Shown here: piece by piece, positions 46,291 through 58,275 of the stretch
Numbering within the stretch: the first letter of the stretch is position 1
How the letters are laid out: each line of letters opens with the position of its first letter
Assembly (NCBI GenBank): GCA_030549775.1
Contig: CM060173.1
Location: 42,252,110 to 42,316,109, forward strand
Direction of reading: 5' to 3'
From: Tamarix chinensis
Taxonomy: Eukaryota > Streptophyta > Magnoliopsida > Caryophyllales > Tamaricaceae
Length of the DNA stretch: 64,000 nt
Made by a program: the position numbers and the translations under genes
Notes under the pieces: generated by a model
What the model was told of the DNA's origin: nothing
Seen by the model: the letters and a program-made list of their open reading frames with translations, nothing else
Database searches by the model: none

Positions 46291-47830
46291 AAGGCTCGAC
46301 AAGCCAAGAACAGGGTTGTCCAAATCACAAAAAGGGATGGTACACCCACTCTTTTTGATAAAGACATGGAAAAGGAATTCTTGGAATTCTATGAACACCT
46401 GCTAGGGATAGAAATGCCACACACCCCTTTGGACAGCAGGGTTATTTATTCAAGTCCAGTCATTTCTAAGGAACAAAAACAGGCCCTACTTAGACCAGTC
46501 ACAAATGGTGAGATCAAAGCCCCTGGCCCTGATGAGTATTCTACCAAATTCTTTAAAGCCACCTGGGAGACTACGGGGGAAGATTTTTGTGTTGTAGTTC
46601 ATGAATTCTTTGCCAATAGAAGGCTCTTACAATGTGTAAATCATGCTGCCTTGGTTCTGATCCCTAAATCTCCACAAGCCTCTTTTGTCTCTGACTTCAG
46701 GCCCATTGCATATTGCAACACCTTTTATAAGGTGATTTCCAAGATTATGGCAGAAAGACTTGCAGAAAGCTTAACCAAGCTGATCAGTCCAGAACAAGGA
46801 GCTTTTGTAAAGGGTAGACTCATGGCTGAGAACATTTTCCTTGTGTAGGAACTCCTAAAAGAATATTCAAGGAAAAGAACCACCCCCAAATGTATGATAA
46901 AAATTGATCTCAGGAAGGCCTATGATACACTCTCTTGGATTTTCTTACAATAGATCCTTCATTCCTTCAAGTTCCCTCCAGAATTCACCTCAATGGTAAT
47001 GGAATGTGTCATAACTACTAGTTTCTCTCTGAAACTGAATGGCCATCTTTTTGGTCATTTCAAAGGATCTTGAGGCCTTAGGCAAGGTGATCCATTATCC
47101 CCTTACCTGTTTGTGCTGTGCATGGAGTATTTCAGCAGACTATTAAAGCAGTTAATCAAGAACTAGTGCTTTGCTTACCACTCAAAGTGTGAAAAGATGG
47201 GCCTGGTGCATCTTGCTTTTGCTGATGATCTAATCCTCTTCTACAGAGGTGATTTTCCCTCTGTCAAGTTCTTGATCCAGGGTCTCAAACTCTTAAGAGA
47301 CTATTCTGGCTTATCAGTCAACCCTGCAAAGTCCCAGCTGTTTATGGCTGGCATGAAAGAACACATCCAGAGAGAGCTCCTCATGATCACTAACATGCCT
47401 AAAGGATCTTTTCCTTTAGGTATCTGGGAGTGCCTCTGAACCCCATCAAATTACGTGCAATTAACTATGAACAATTAATCAACAATCTATGTGATCAACT
47501 GAAGATGTGGAAGGCAAACTCTCCGTCTTTTGCAGGAAAATTGGAGATAATTAACTCCATTATCCAGGGGCTAATGGGTTTCTGGCTTTCTATTTTTGCC
47601 ATCCCTAAAGCTGTGCTCCATAGAATTACATCCCTTTGCCATAGCTTCCTATGGCAAGGTAAACCTACCCCCATTGCCTGGAAAAAGCTCTACCTCCCTG
47701 AAAGTGAAGATGGTCTTGGAATCAAAAACCTCCAAGCCTGGAACTCAGCTTTTCTCAGTAAGTACATATGGGCACTCCAGAATGAAAAAGAATCACTTTG
47801 GCACAAGTGGATACACACACACTACCTGTA
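46168..47830 (+). pseudogene. LINE reverse transcriptase remnant
   Basis: Frames from 46168 on read APGPDEYSTKFFKATWE, DFRPIAYCNTFYKVISKIMA, EQGAFVKGRLMAENIFLV (then a stop at 46846), MIKIDLRKAYDTLSWIFL, a [20 protein letters not shown] stretch, and LAFADDLILFYRGD. The catalytic FADD is intact at 47218-47229. A frame change near 47430 leads to the YLGVPL-like and INSIIQGLMGFWLSIFAIP part. Stops and shifts make it a pseudogene, though the catalytic motifs are well kept. Confidence 0.9.
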
Positions 47831-47989
47831 GGTTAAAGACTTGGAGCATTTCAACCCTAAGCATAACACTTCACACTTTTTGAGAACCATTATCAAATTG
47901 CTATCTAATATGGTCCAGAGACTAGGGTCATATAATCAGGTCAGGATTCTCCTATAATCATGGGTTACAGAAAAGGGCTTCTCCACAAA

Positions 47990-48481
47990 TTTGTCCTACA
48001 ACTTTTTTCGTGAAAAGGGTCCCAAGTGGAAACCTCACAAGGTAGTTTGGAGCCAAAACATAACCAAAAGATATTCTTTTTACTCTGGCTCACTCTCCTC
48101 TGCAGACTCTACACTCGAGACAGGCTCACTTGTTTGGAGGGGCCTAAAGATTGTCTGTTCTGTCAGCAAGCAGCAGAGACTCATGAACATCTGTTCTTTG
48201 CTTGTGCTGAAATTAAAAAAATATGGCATCCCATAAGAAAATGGCTGGGATTATCCAGAGGATCCATGACTTTAGCCAGTACTATGAGAACTGTCCACAG
48301 AAACTGTCACAGAAAGCACAAAATTTGGAGAGCTCGAAACCATGCTATGGCAGCATTAGTTTATAATATATGGAGAAGTAGAAATGCTATCCTTTTTGAG
48401 AAAAAAACTTTTGACCATAGGAGCATCATTGTACAAGTTCAAAAATATGTCTATACTGCTCTTATTTTTTATGTAACCTAG
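47990..48481 (+). pseudogene. LINE C-terminal zf-RVT region
   Basis: The frame 48026-48481 reads RLYTRDRLTCLEGPKDCLFC, then QQAAETHEHLFFACAEIKKI and W. This is the C-terminal cysteine/histidine domain (zf-RVT) of plant L1 proteins, with CxxC...HxxxxC spacing seen. It ends RSRNAILFEKK..., near the normal protein end. About 180 bp of 3' sequence follow before the target duplication. Confidence 0.85.
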
Positions 48482-49467
48482 AAGGGTGTGGAAATTGTAA
48501 ACTATGTAACCCCTAGGGAGTGACTAGAGATTATGGTTGTAACTAATGTATTTTTTGGACTCCAGGGCTTGTCCTGTGAGCTTTTGTTCCTACCAGAGTA
48601 TGCCCTATGTACTTGTATAGAACCTTTTTCTTTGATATATATATTTACCTCATTTACCTAGGAATAGTGGTTAGGGTTTTTAGGAAATAAACCAAAAATT
48701 CTAATTTAGGAATTATGGTAGTACAATGATTTATTAGAGAAATTAGGAAAATAATTATTTTTATTAAATAAAGAGGAAATTAATTGAGAAAAATAAAGCA
48801 AAAATAATTAATAAATTATTTAGAAAATTTTAAACATTTTACTAAATAAAATGGAAGTTAAGGAAAATTTATCCAAAATAGCCCAATTAATCTAAAAATA
48901 AATATAATTATTATACTTAAAATAATTATTATTAAAATTAAATATCTAACTTAAATATATAAATAAATAAAGACCAAATACCCCAACCCAACCATTTTAT
49001 CCTTTATCCTTTTTCCTTTTTCTTTCTTCCTCCTTTACTTATTTTTCCTTCTCCCCTCGGTTTGGGCCATTGCGCGGCCCAAACTCCCTTCCTTGGCCCA
49101 TCTCGCACGTTACCCTTCCTCCTTCACCTAGGCCACCAGGTCCTCTCTCTTTTTTCTTTCTTTTCCCCTGGATCGACTAGTCCAACCTGTCATCTTCTTC
49201 CCCCACGCAGTTGCAGCCCGGCCTGGATCTCTACACATGTTGGGCACCCTTGCTCCGTCCGACTATCCTCCCTTCCTCCCCCGTCTTTTACTTTCCCTTT
49301 TTCGAACCCAACAAACCTCACAGCTCCCTCACGCATGCCCCTTCCTTCCCATTTTCTCTCCACCGACCTAACCTGCAATTCGTAGGATTGCACCGTTGGC
49401 CAGTGGTCCTGCCTCACCTGCCCCGGTTGTCTTCTTCTTCCCTTGTCGTTTCCCCCCTCAATTAGTC

Positions 49468-49475
49468 TATAAATA
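49468..49475 (+). promoter_or_regulatory. TATA box of LTR B3'
   Basis: TATAAATA at the end of a C/T-rich block (about 48985-49467), followed by a C-rich leader (49500-50100) with overlapping proline/serine-rich frames that I do not regard as genes. Confidence 0.6.
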
Positions 49476-50109
49476 CACTCCCAGGGCAGCCATAATCGAG
49501 CTCCCTTTTTCGTAAGCCCAAAATTATGGCCTTCCACTACCGCCCAAACAGACCCTTACTCCGCAGCCGTCAACGACCTCCGCCACAAAATCTGCCCACC
49601 AAAACCTTCCTCGCATCTCCCTCTACAAAATCAAGCCGCCATCACCCCCTACTTTGCCTTGCACGAGCTGCCCCGACCGTGCAAAGTGGTCAACCCGATC
49701 AGCCCACTCCTGCCCCTCGCCGCCCCTCGCGCTCCTTCCGCCGCCATCCTGGCCGCAACCAACACCTCCCCCACCCTCCAAAACACCAAGGGAACCCTCC
49801 CCTACCTTCCCATACCTTCATCTCCCCCTGCCTCTCTCTCCTTCTACTTCCTCCATCTTCCACCACCTTTGGCCGCCGCAAAAACCGACGTGCGCCGCCA
49901 CTCCCAGCTGCACGACCACCTTCATTCCACCCCTCTCCACCTACTGCACCTTCCTCCACCTCAAACACCCCTCCACTTCCTCTCCTTTAGCGTACATAAC
50001 CATCTTCCACCTCTCTTCCTCCTCCACCATTGCCGCCGCCACCAACCTTAGGTGGTTCTCCAAATTCCCCAGCCCCTCAACTATTTTCTATAAATGTTAA
50101 TAATTTTAT

Positions 50110-50296
50110 TTAATATTACTAGTATTATTATTATTATTAGTGTTGTATTATCATTGTTACTATTAGTATTATTACCATTATTAATATTATTATTATGTAT
50201 CAATCTTATTACATAACCTAATTTCAGAAATACTTATAACTAGGGTATATTATTTAAAAGGCTACAACTTTAGCATTAAAATGGTTATCCTTATCC

Positions 50297-50337
<41 letters not shown>

Positions 50338-50449
50338 TCTATTACTACTACTAATACTATTATCATTATTATTATTATTATTAACAACTTTAGGATTAAT
50401 ATAGTTATCTCTATTATTATTGTTGTTGTTATTATTGTTGTTGTTGTTG

Positions 50450-50507
<58 letters not shown>

Positions 50508-50743
50508 TTAACCTAAATTTATGATTTTTCCTAACCAATAATAATATTATCATTAATAATGACCTACAACTTTAGTGTTATTATGATTATGACTTTTCCT
50601 CATTTACTATTATTATTATTACTAACCTCACTATTATTCCTACTATTATTACTAATGCTAGCTATGGCGTATCATCATTATCTTTACTATTATGGTAGAC
50701 ATTTAAACCCTTATATTACTATTACCATTTGTACTATCATTGC

Positions 50744-50814
<71 letters not shown>

Positions 50815-51046
50815 CCATTACTAGTATTATTATTATTACTAATTAACCCAACTTTATTTCTATTATTATTGTTATTATTACTATTATTATTACCATTATC
50901 ATTATCATTATTTATTTCCTAATATTGTTAATACTAACTTTATCCATTATCACTTTTACTTATTAATATAAATATTTGGACCCTTATATTATTATTATCA
51001 TTTTGGTTACTATTATCATTGTTATTGTTATTATTATTATACTTAA

Positions 51047-51132
<86 letters not shown>

Positions 51133-51577
51133 TTATTATTATTAATGTTACTTAAACCGAATTTGGCGTATTATCATTTTGTTGTTAAAGGAGAAGAATA
51201 CTTAAGCCTTAGTATTTTACTATTTAATATTAGAATATCATTAATATTATTCCTAATGTTTTTATCACTAACATTATTACTATGGTATCATTATTAGTTA
51301 TTACTATTATTATTGTTATTATTTTATTACTATTATTGTGACAAAAACATTTGAGCCCTAATATTATTATTTTTCAAAATATAACTTTTATCATTATTAT
51401 CTTTAAGAATATTTGTACTTTGTTGATATTGTAATTATTATATTATTATTTTAACCCTAACACTATTATTAGACTTAGCCTTAAAAATGCTAGGGTTTCT
51501 ATCGCTATAAGCATTAGCATTACTACGACTACTACTATTACTACTACTATTACTACTACTACTACTACTACTACTAC

Positions 51578-51613
<36 letters not shown>

Positions 51614-51650
51614 CATTATTTTACTATAATTAGTATTAGTACTATTATTA
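50110..51650. repeat. Long ATT/ACT microsatellite field in LTR B3'
   Basis: A series of (ATT)n tracts, among them about 50298-50337, 50447-50506, 50767-50812 and 51048-51090, joined to (ACT)n at about 51091-51130 and 51530-51576. Homopolymeric frames (Ile, Leu, Asn) across them are not genes. The field occupies the same place as 41950-42680 in B3 and 55200-55970 in B4. Confidence 0.92.
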
Positions 51651-53184
51651 GAAGAATAAAGCTATTAGGTTTAATAATGTAAGTATAGTAATAAATATTA
51701 AAAATAAACATGTTTTGGCTAGTAATATCTAGTGGGCTAACTTGAAGATAAAAACCCTAGTTTTCACGTATAATACTCCCTTTAATAATAATAATCCTAA
51801 TCTTAGACTAAAATAAGGAGTAATGGTACTTTTGGTAGGAGGGAAACTAATCCTTAGTATTTTCCCTCTTATAAGTGAATCAAACCAAAACCCCAAGGAG
51901 TTGTAAGAGCGTGCTCCAAGCCCGGCGTCATTTTAGACAAGGATGTAACTAAGGCCTATGGGTATTACGTGACTTGTATGCCTTGGATGCTATATATATC
52001 ATGTTTGTTGTGTATCATATAATTGTTCTTAACTTGGCTTATATGTAGTGCAGCTTGGATTTGAGGTATGTGTGTATGTGTTCCTTATGACATGAGTATG
52101 ATATGTATATATGGTGATTATGATGTGATACAATATGGCCCTTTAGGACAAACATGCTAGGATAATTGATAATATGATATAGGAATGAAAGGACCAAAAG
52201 AAAGAAATGGGAAATGAGTTTACTAAGGGGAGTATGAGGTTGGCCAAAATACCTCATGATCCATGAGAGGAAATTAAAGAGGAAGGAATGACCAAATTGA
52301 ATGAGAGATGGGAACCATGCATGGGGATCTAAAATTTTGCATGAGGACTTTGGGTGTTTGCATGGGATGGATAAAACTCGCATGGGGGTGATTTGTACGT
52401 GAGAAAAGTTGACTTAGAGTGTAAATAAGCTGAGGGGAGAGTTGTGGAGTGATTGGAGATTTGGGATGAAAAATAGTACGTAGGTTGGTGTAAGGGTGTA
52501 TAAGGGACCCGATTAGGGTTTTGGGAGGAAACTGTAATATTGGAAATGTGGAAGTAAAAGTGATTAAGGGAGAGTGGAGTATAGGTTAAGAGTAGGAATT
52601 TATTATGTAAGGGTAAGTATGGGTGCCATGGGAGAGGAGAAATATTGAGTGAAAAATAGAGAGGTTACTTGTGGGAGAAGAAAGGTACTAGTGTTTGAAG
52701 TGGCCAACTAGGATTTTTTCGGTCACATGTAATGTAACACCCCAAAATTCACTAATTTTTTTTTTTTAAAACGGAAGCAATTAAGATAGAAACACTTAAA
52801 ACCTGTGAATTCTGGGAATGTTATCGCCACACTTAGTACCAGACCGGTTCTCTCAAACCGTTCCAGTACCAAGTGCTAAGGCTAAAGAAAATATTTACGT
52901 TAAATTCAAATTAACAATTCATAAAAGGATTCGAAAGATCATACACAAAATCAGAGTACGAGAAATTAAGAGTTAATTACAATATCCTTGAAGTTTCAAA
53001 TAACACTTGTAACTTCCAAATAGAAATACATTTAAACAAGATAAAACCCGATGGGTCAAATTCCGGATTGCCTACTCACTCAAGTCAGGCCTGCCATCCC
53101 AAAATAGTCTCTGATCTTAAACCTGCACAAGAGGTCTGCTCCCCACCATCAGTGGATCATTACAGGACCCATCAACCAAGGTAG

Positions 53185-53218
53185 TATCAGTACGGGTCCA
53201 GTACTGAGTAAGGTGACT
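53185..53218 (-). promoter_or_regulatory. Conserved inverted-repeat box, copy in B4
   Basis: The + strand reads TATCAGTACGGGTCCAGTAC then TGAGTAAGGTGAC, the reverse complement of the box described at 13274. It lies about 450 bp from the LTR end on the minus strand. Confidence 0.55.
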
Positions 53219-53420
53219 TGATCACTAAGGCCAACACACAAACACATAAATCATGCAGAACATAGAAGGGCATAATTACCAACACAATGACATAAGGTGC
53301 TTACGACCATCCAAGTAAGAGTACAAGGCCCGATTGGAGACTGGATTAATTTTTAAATTAATCTTTGATCAGAACTCATTTCATACCATACTTTTTATCA
53401 AATCCATGCGAGTACGGAAG

Positions 53421-53763
53421 CCCCCACTATTATAGCTGGTGGATCGGAGCCACATAAGGTATCATACCCTAACCACTATTATAGCCGGTGGATCGGAGAC
53501 ACATAGAACTACGCGTCCTAACCACTATTCCTAACCGGTAGATCGGTTTGCTCCGGCGCGCATGGTGTTCCACTGTAAGTAATTAGTATCTTTTAAGCAT
53601 TCTGGTTTGGGACTGTTGAGCTCGGGAACCCCCACTATTATAACCGGTGGATCGGTCACACATAGGACATCATGTCCTAACCACTATTATAACCGGTGGA
53701 TCGGTCGCACATAGGGTAAAAACCCTAACCACTATTCCGAACCGGTGGATCGGTTGGTCCCGT
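53421..53763 (-). repeat. CCAC...GTGG inverted-repeat array in B4
   Basis: Six units close to CCACTATTATAACCGGTGG, mostly followed by ATCGG and ACACATAGG, in two sub-arrays of three divided by about 90 bp. This is the best preserved array in the window. Each unit pairs CCAC with GTGG; neighbouring units could also pair with each other. Confidence 0.85.
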
Positions 53764-54339
53764 CTCAACGATCTTCCACTTTAGATAATTAATGTTTTAA
53801 GTATCTTATTCAAAGACTTTCACCCTAGACATGCATAAATCATCACACATCACAAATCATAAAAATCCACAATCATAATTATACTTTAATTACCAAATAC
53901 ACGTGATAACCCAAAACTCTAAGCAGCCTCAACAATTCATAGTTAACCACTCCAAACCCTAATTCAGTCTCCTATGTACCCTTAATTTGCTCCACGTGCT
54001 ATTTTCCATCCCAAGTGCTCAAACACCCAAACAACACTTACATTACCTTCCTTACATCCCAAATTAACTTTCCACACATAAATTTCATACCCATGCAGAC
54101 ATTAATCTCCCCATGCAAACCTTCGAACCTTTTTCATGCAAACCCTAAAATTCCACGTGAAGCCCTAAATTAAACCATGCAAACGCTAATACCACCATAC
54201 AACCATCAATATCACCATGTAAATCCTAATACCACCATACAACTATAATTACCACCATACAAACCTTAATATCATCATACAAACCCTAATACCAACATAC
54301 ATCCATTAATACCACCAGGTAAACCCTAGATTCCGTCAT

Positions 54340-54880
54340 ACAAAACCCTAAATTCAAACCATATAAGACCCAAAGATTTATCCATACCAACCCTAAATTC
54401 AAACCATAAAGATTCTTCCATGCCAAACCCTAAATTCAAACCATAAAGATCAACCTTACATTCAATCCTCACCGAACCAAAGACTCATCCTTAACAAACC
54501 CTAAATTCAAACCATAAAGATTCTTCCACATAAAATCATAAATTAGAATCTCCCAAGGAAAACTATAAATTGAACTCCCCCAAGCAAATCATAAATTAGA
54601 TTCTCCCATATAATATCATAAATTACATTTTCCCAAATAACATAAAAAAATTAGATTCTCCCAAACAACCATAAATTTGATTATTCCATATAACCTCATA
54701 AATTACCTTCTCCCAATTAACATCCTAATTTAAATTCTCCCAAACAAACCATAAATTCGAATCTCCCATATAACATCATAAATTACCGTCTCCCAAATAA
54801 CATCCTAAATTAGATTCTCCCAAACAAACCATAAATTCTACTCTTCCACACATAAAATCATACATTAGATTATTCCTTAT
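54340..54880 (-). repeat. Tandem-repeat blocks in LTR B4
   Basis: Units of the type CATAAATTAGATTCTCCCA (31-34 bp) and AAACCCTAAATTCAAACCAT (about 50 bp). They are the reverse of the two blocks in B3 at 43120-43620, so they predate the split of these LTR copies. Confidence 0.8.
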
Positions 54881-55454
54881 AAAACCATAATATTAGGTCA
54901 ACTCACTTCCCTTCGTCAACTTCTTTCCCCATCCTCCTTTTTCATCCTTCCTCTCACACAAACCACATCGACTTCCTCACAAACACAACACATATCATCA
55001 TACATAATTAATACACATACCATGCACAACATACTTCAACTCCAAGTCATACCACATATAAAATATTTAATTATAATAAACACTACATGCGAAACACATA
55101 ATACACATAAGCATATAAAAGGCCTTAGCACTCCTTACCTCAAACGACACCGGTCTTGGAGCACGCTCCTACGCCTCCTTAAGGTTTTGACCAAATAACA
55201 ACTTACTAATACAAATAACATTAATAAAATTCTAACTTTGCTAAAGATATAGAAATAACAGAAATATTATAAAGGTTGATAATATAGGGTTAAATACTTT
55301 ACCCTAATAATAATAATGATACTAAAATAATATCAATGAGAATATAAATAAGAATAATAATAGTAACAATAATAATAACAATAAAAAGGACATTATTCAA
55401 AAATAAGGTAAAATAAATGCTTCGGCCCCTTTTCCAAGATAATACTAATAATAA

Positions 55455-55526
55455 AATAAATAATCAAATTTAGTAGTAGTAATAATAATAATAATAACAA
55501 ATTTAGTAGTAGTAGTAGTAGTAGTA

Positions 55527-55580
<54 letters not shown>

Positions 55581-55582
55581 TT
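55455..55582. repeat. AAT/AGT microsatellite in LTR B4
   Basis: (TAG)n runs followed by a long pure (AAT)n run, the reverse of the ATT/ACT tracts in B3'. Confidence 0.92.
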
Positions 55583-57936
55583 AATAATATATATACTTAT
55601 AATATAAAAGAAAATAGTGCTAAAAATGATAGTATATTAGTAATAATGTTAAAATGCTAATAATAGTAATAAAAGGCAAAAGCTGCGAGGCTTAAATAAA
55701 AATTTAGGTTTCTACGCCTCCTGAAATAATTACACTATTAAATAATTAATTACACTAATAATAATAATGTTAATTATATTATTAATAATAATAGTAAACA
55801 TGTACTAATTCTATTGAATAACTAAAATTCGAGAATAATAGTTTTTCTAACTCAAGAATACTCCCAAACCTGTAAAGAAGATTTAACCATTAGATTACAG
55901 TTGATAAAAATAATAATGATAATTATAATAATAATAATTAGAATCAAATTAACATTAAAAATTAGGATAAAAGCATAATAATTATCAATAAATCGAAAGT
56001 AAGTGTTTAAAAGGTCTAGGGTTTCACCTTGAGTTGGAGGGTATGGGTGGAACCGGCGGTGGTTCCCGGAGGTGGCTGGAAAATGGATCTAAGAGAGGTA
56101 AAGATGAAGAAAAAAGAGGGAAGAGGAAAGGATAAAAATAAAATAAGCTTATGGTTCAGTGGAGGAGACTTAGAAGGAGATATTGGGTGGTTTAGAAGGT
56201 GGTAAAAGTGGCGGATTTGGTGGTGGATGGTGGTTTAATGTTTCGGGGTGGAATTTTCTGGCGAGAGGACTAGCCAACTTTGCACGATTATGGAGGCTTA
56301 TACAAGGTGAATTGAAGGTCGTAGATGGTTTAGTTAATTAGAGGGTATTTCAGGGAAGATATTAAGATGGAGAAGAGGCGTCGAGGTTAGCTAAACGCGG
56401 AGAACGAGGTGTCTAAAGGGGTGGTGGCGGGCGGTTTTCACTTAGGGTTTCGAGAAAGAAGAAGCTTCAAAAACGTCCACAACTAAGCTATGTATAGAGT
56501 TTAGATGGTTTAATTGGGTTTTGGAGATCGTCAAGATATTATTGGATTCTAGGGTTTGCGTGGCCGGTGGCAGAAATCGATCGGCGACTGCTTGGGTTGG
56601 GTCGAAGGTTCGAGAAGTAATAGAGAGGGAGTGAGTGAGACTTGAGGATAATTGATCATGCCAAGCTCATGTGTGGACCGAGAGGAAGAAAAATAAGGGT
56701 GAATCGGTCGGTCAAGTTCCGCATAGCTGTCGCCGCCATTATCGGGCGCAGGAGTTGCAGCAGCGGCGACGGAGGAGAGAGGAGGAAGAAGAAATGAGGA
56801 AGGGGGAGGGCCGGTCGACCGGGAAGGAAAAGAAAGAGGTGAACCTGGCCGGTCGCGTCGGTTACGTCGTTCATTAAATGAGACGATGCGTTGAGAGACG
56901 AGAAGGGACGAAACGCAGCGTGTAGAGGGGCGGAAGAAGGGTGACGCCGAGCGGGCTGGGACGCGGGAAAAGAAGAAGGGAAACTGGGCCGCGAGCTGGC
57001 CCAGTTCGGCGAGAAGAAGAGGAAAAAGAAAAAGAAGAAAAAGAAAGAAAAAGGAAAGGAAAAAGGAAGAAAGAAAAAGAAAAAGGAAAAAGGAAAGGAG
57101 AAAAATAATTAGGTTAGGGCAAATTAAATTAATCTAAATATTTAAGATATTTAAAAATAATAATATTTAAATAAAATAATCTTTAAATCCCTTTTTAAGC
57201 TAAATTAGGATTTTTAAAAGATTTTTCATAAATTCCATTTTAATTAGCAAAATACCCTAAATTTCTCCAATTAAATAATTTATAAAGTTATTATTAATTT
57301 CAAACTATTTTCTCCTTCTTATTTTAAATCAAATAATTTATTTAGTTAATTCCCAAATTAAAATATTTAACTAGTTAAAATACCCAAATTCCTCCTACTT
57401 AAAATACTTTTAAATTTATTCTTGATTTGTCCTCATTAATTTCCTTTTATTTTAAATAAATTAATATACTTAATTAACTTTTATAATAAAACCTCATTTA
57501 AATATACTATTTAAAATTAGAAATTTTCGGGGCATTTCATGTAAGATTTGGGATTGGATCTAAATGAGATAAGGTGTGGGGCGATGAATGAAGTAATGGT
57601 AGTGTAAGTGAGAGAATAGTTGGGTCACATAGGTCCAATTAGGGTTTTCATGGGAAAACCCTAGAGGGTGATAGTAGGTGGAATTTGATGTCATGAGGTG
57701 TTGGGCCCTAACCCACACCCTTAGGAGTTGGTTTTTCGTTATGTGAGGATAGGGAGGAATGGATGTCAAGGTGTGATAAGGGGCGCATGAGTCTCAAGAT
57801 ATGGGACGAGCCCCCTTGAGAGGATAGAGGTAGAATGTTGGTGACATGCATGTCCAGGCAGAATTGCTTATTGAATAAGACACGAATAAGATACTATCCA
57901 TTTAAAGAGAAAGATTATTGAGCTGAGCTCTGACCG

Positions 57937-58275
57937 GTCCACTAGCGAATAATAGTGTCCAGGAGTCGGGGTGCCCTGCATGAGTAGTCCACTGGCAAAT
58001 AATAGTGACCGGACACATTTTTCCCTGCATAACCGATCCACTGGCTATAATAGTGGGGGTTTTCGTGCACAAAAAACCAAACATAATTGTGATAAGATAT
58101 GGGAAAGATACGAAGTAATTATAGTGAAACACCATGTGAGTCAGGGCCAGACCGGTCCACCGATGAATAGTAGTGGCCAGGAGCATTTTGCCCTACATGA
58201 CCTGTCCACCGGCAAATAATAGTGGCTAGGAGCATTTTGCCTTGCATGACTGATCCACCGGCTATGTTAGTGGGG
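57937..58275 (+). repeat. CCAC...GTGG array in B3'
   Basis: Units such as CCACTGGCTATAATAGTGG and CCACCGGCAAATAATAGTGG, with a GAGCATTTTGCCCTRCATGA link. A further set at about 59012-59310 belongs to the outer LTR B3. Confidence 0.75.

Larger units (their letters stand above)
44191..48661 (+). mobile_element. 5'-truncated L1-type LINE
   Basis: Flanked by a perfect 14-bp duplication GAATAGTGGTTAGG (44177-44190 and 48662-48675), typical of target-primed LINE insertion. It holds, in order, an ORF1-like DUF4283 plus zinc knuckle, an endonuclease, a reverse transcriptase with FADD, and a C-terminal zf-RVT region, all on + and all broken by stops or frameshifts. The start of ORF1 is missing, so reverse transcription ended early. 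No clear poly(A) run is left; the end is AT-rich (TTTGATATATATATTTACC). Confidence 0.92.
52733..57539 (-). mobile_element. Solo LTR B4 (family B, minus strand)
   Basis: The + strand starts TGTAACACCCC (52733) and ends GGGGCATTTCA (57539), flanked by a perfect TGTAA duplication (52728-52732 and 57540-57544). 4807 bp, uninterrupted, and the best intact family B LTR here. On the minus strand: AT-rich start aligning with B3 at 39999-40220, G/A-rich (+) promoter block (57100-56040), AAT microsatellites, GCTCCAAGACCGG with donor-like AGGTAAGG (55160-55133), tandem repeats (54880-54340), array (53763-53421), inverted-repeat box (53218-53185), acceptor-like TGTGCAGGT (about 53128-53120), end. Confidence 0.9.

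Noticed and set aside
49526..50100. Overlapping proline/serine-rich frames of 130-154 codons
   Set aside because: They lie in the C-rich leader of LTR B3', are open in several frames at once, and B3 and B0 show the same composition without a shared protein.
50254..51297. Several poly-Asn, poly-Ile and poly-Leu frames
   Set aside because: All cross ATT/ACT microsatellites in LTR B3' and have no other content.
53421..53763. Regularly spaced repeats resembling a CRISPR array
   Set aside because: The context is a plant LTR, spacers are themselves repeated, unit lengths vary, and there are no cas genes.
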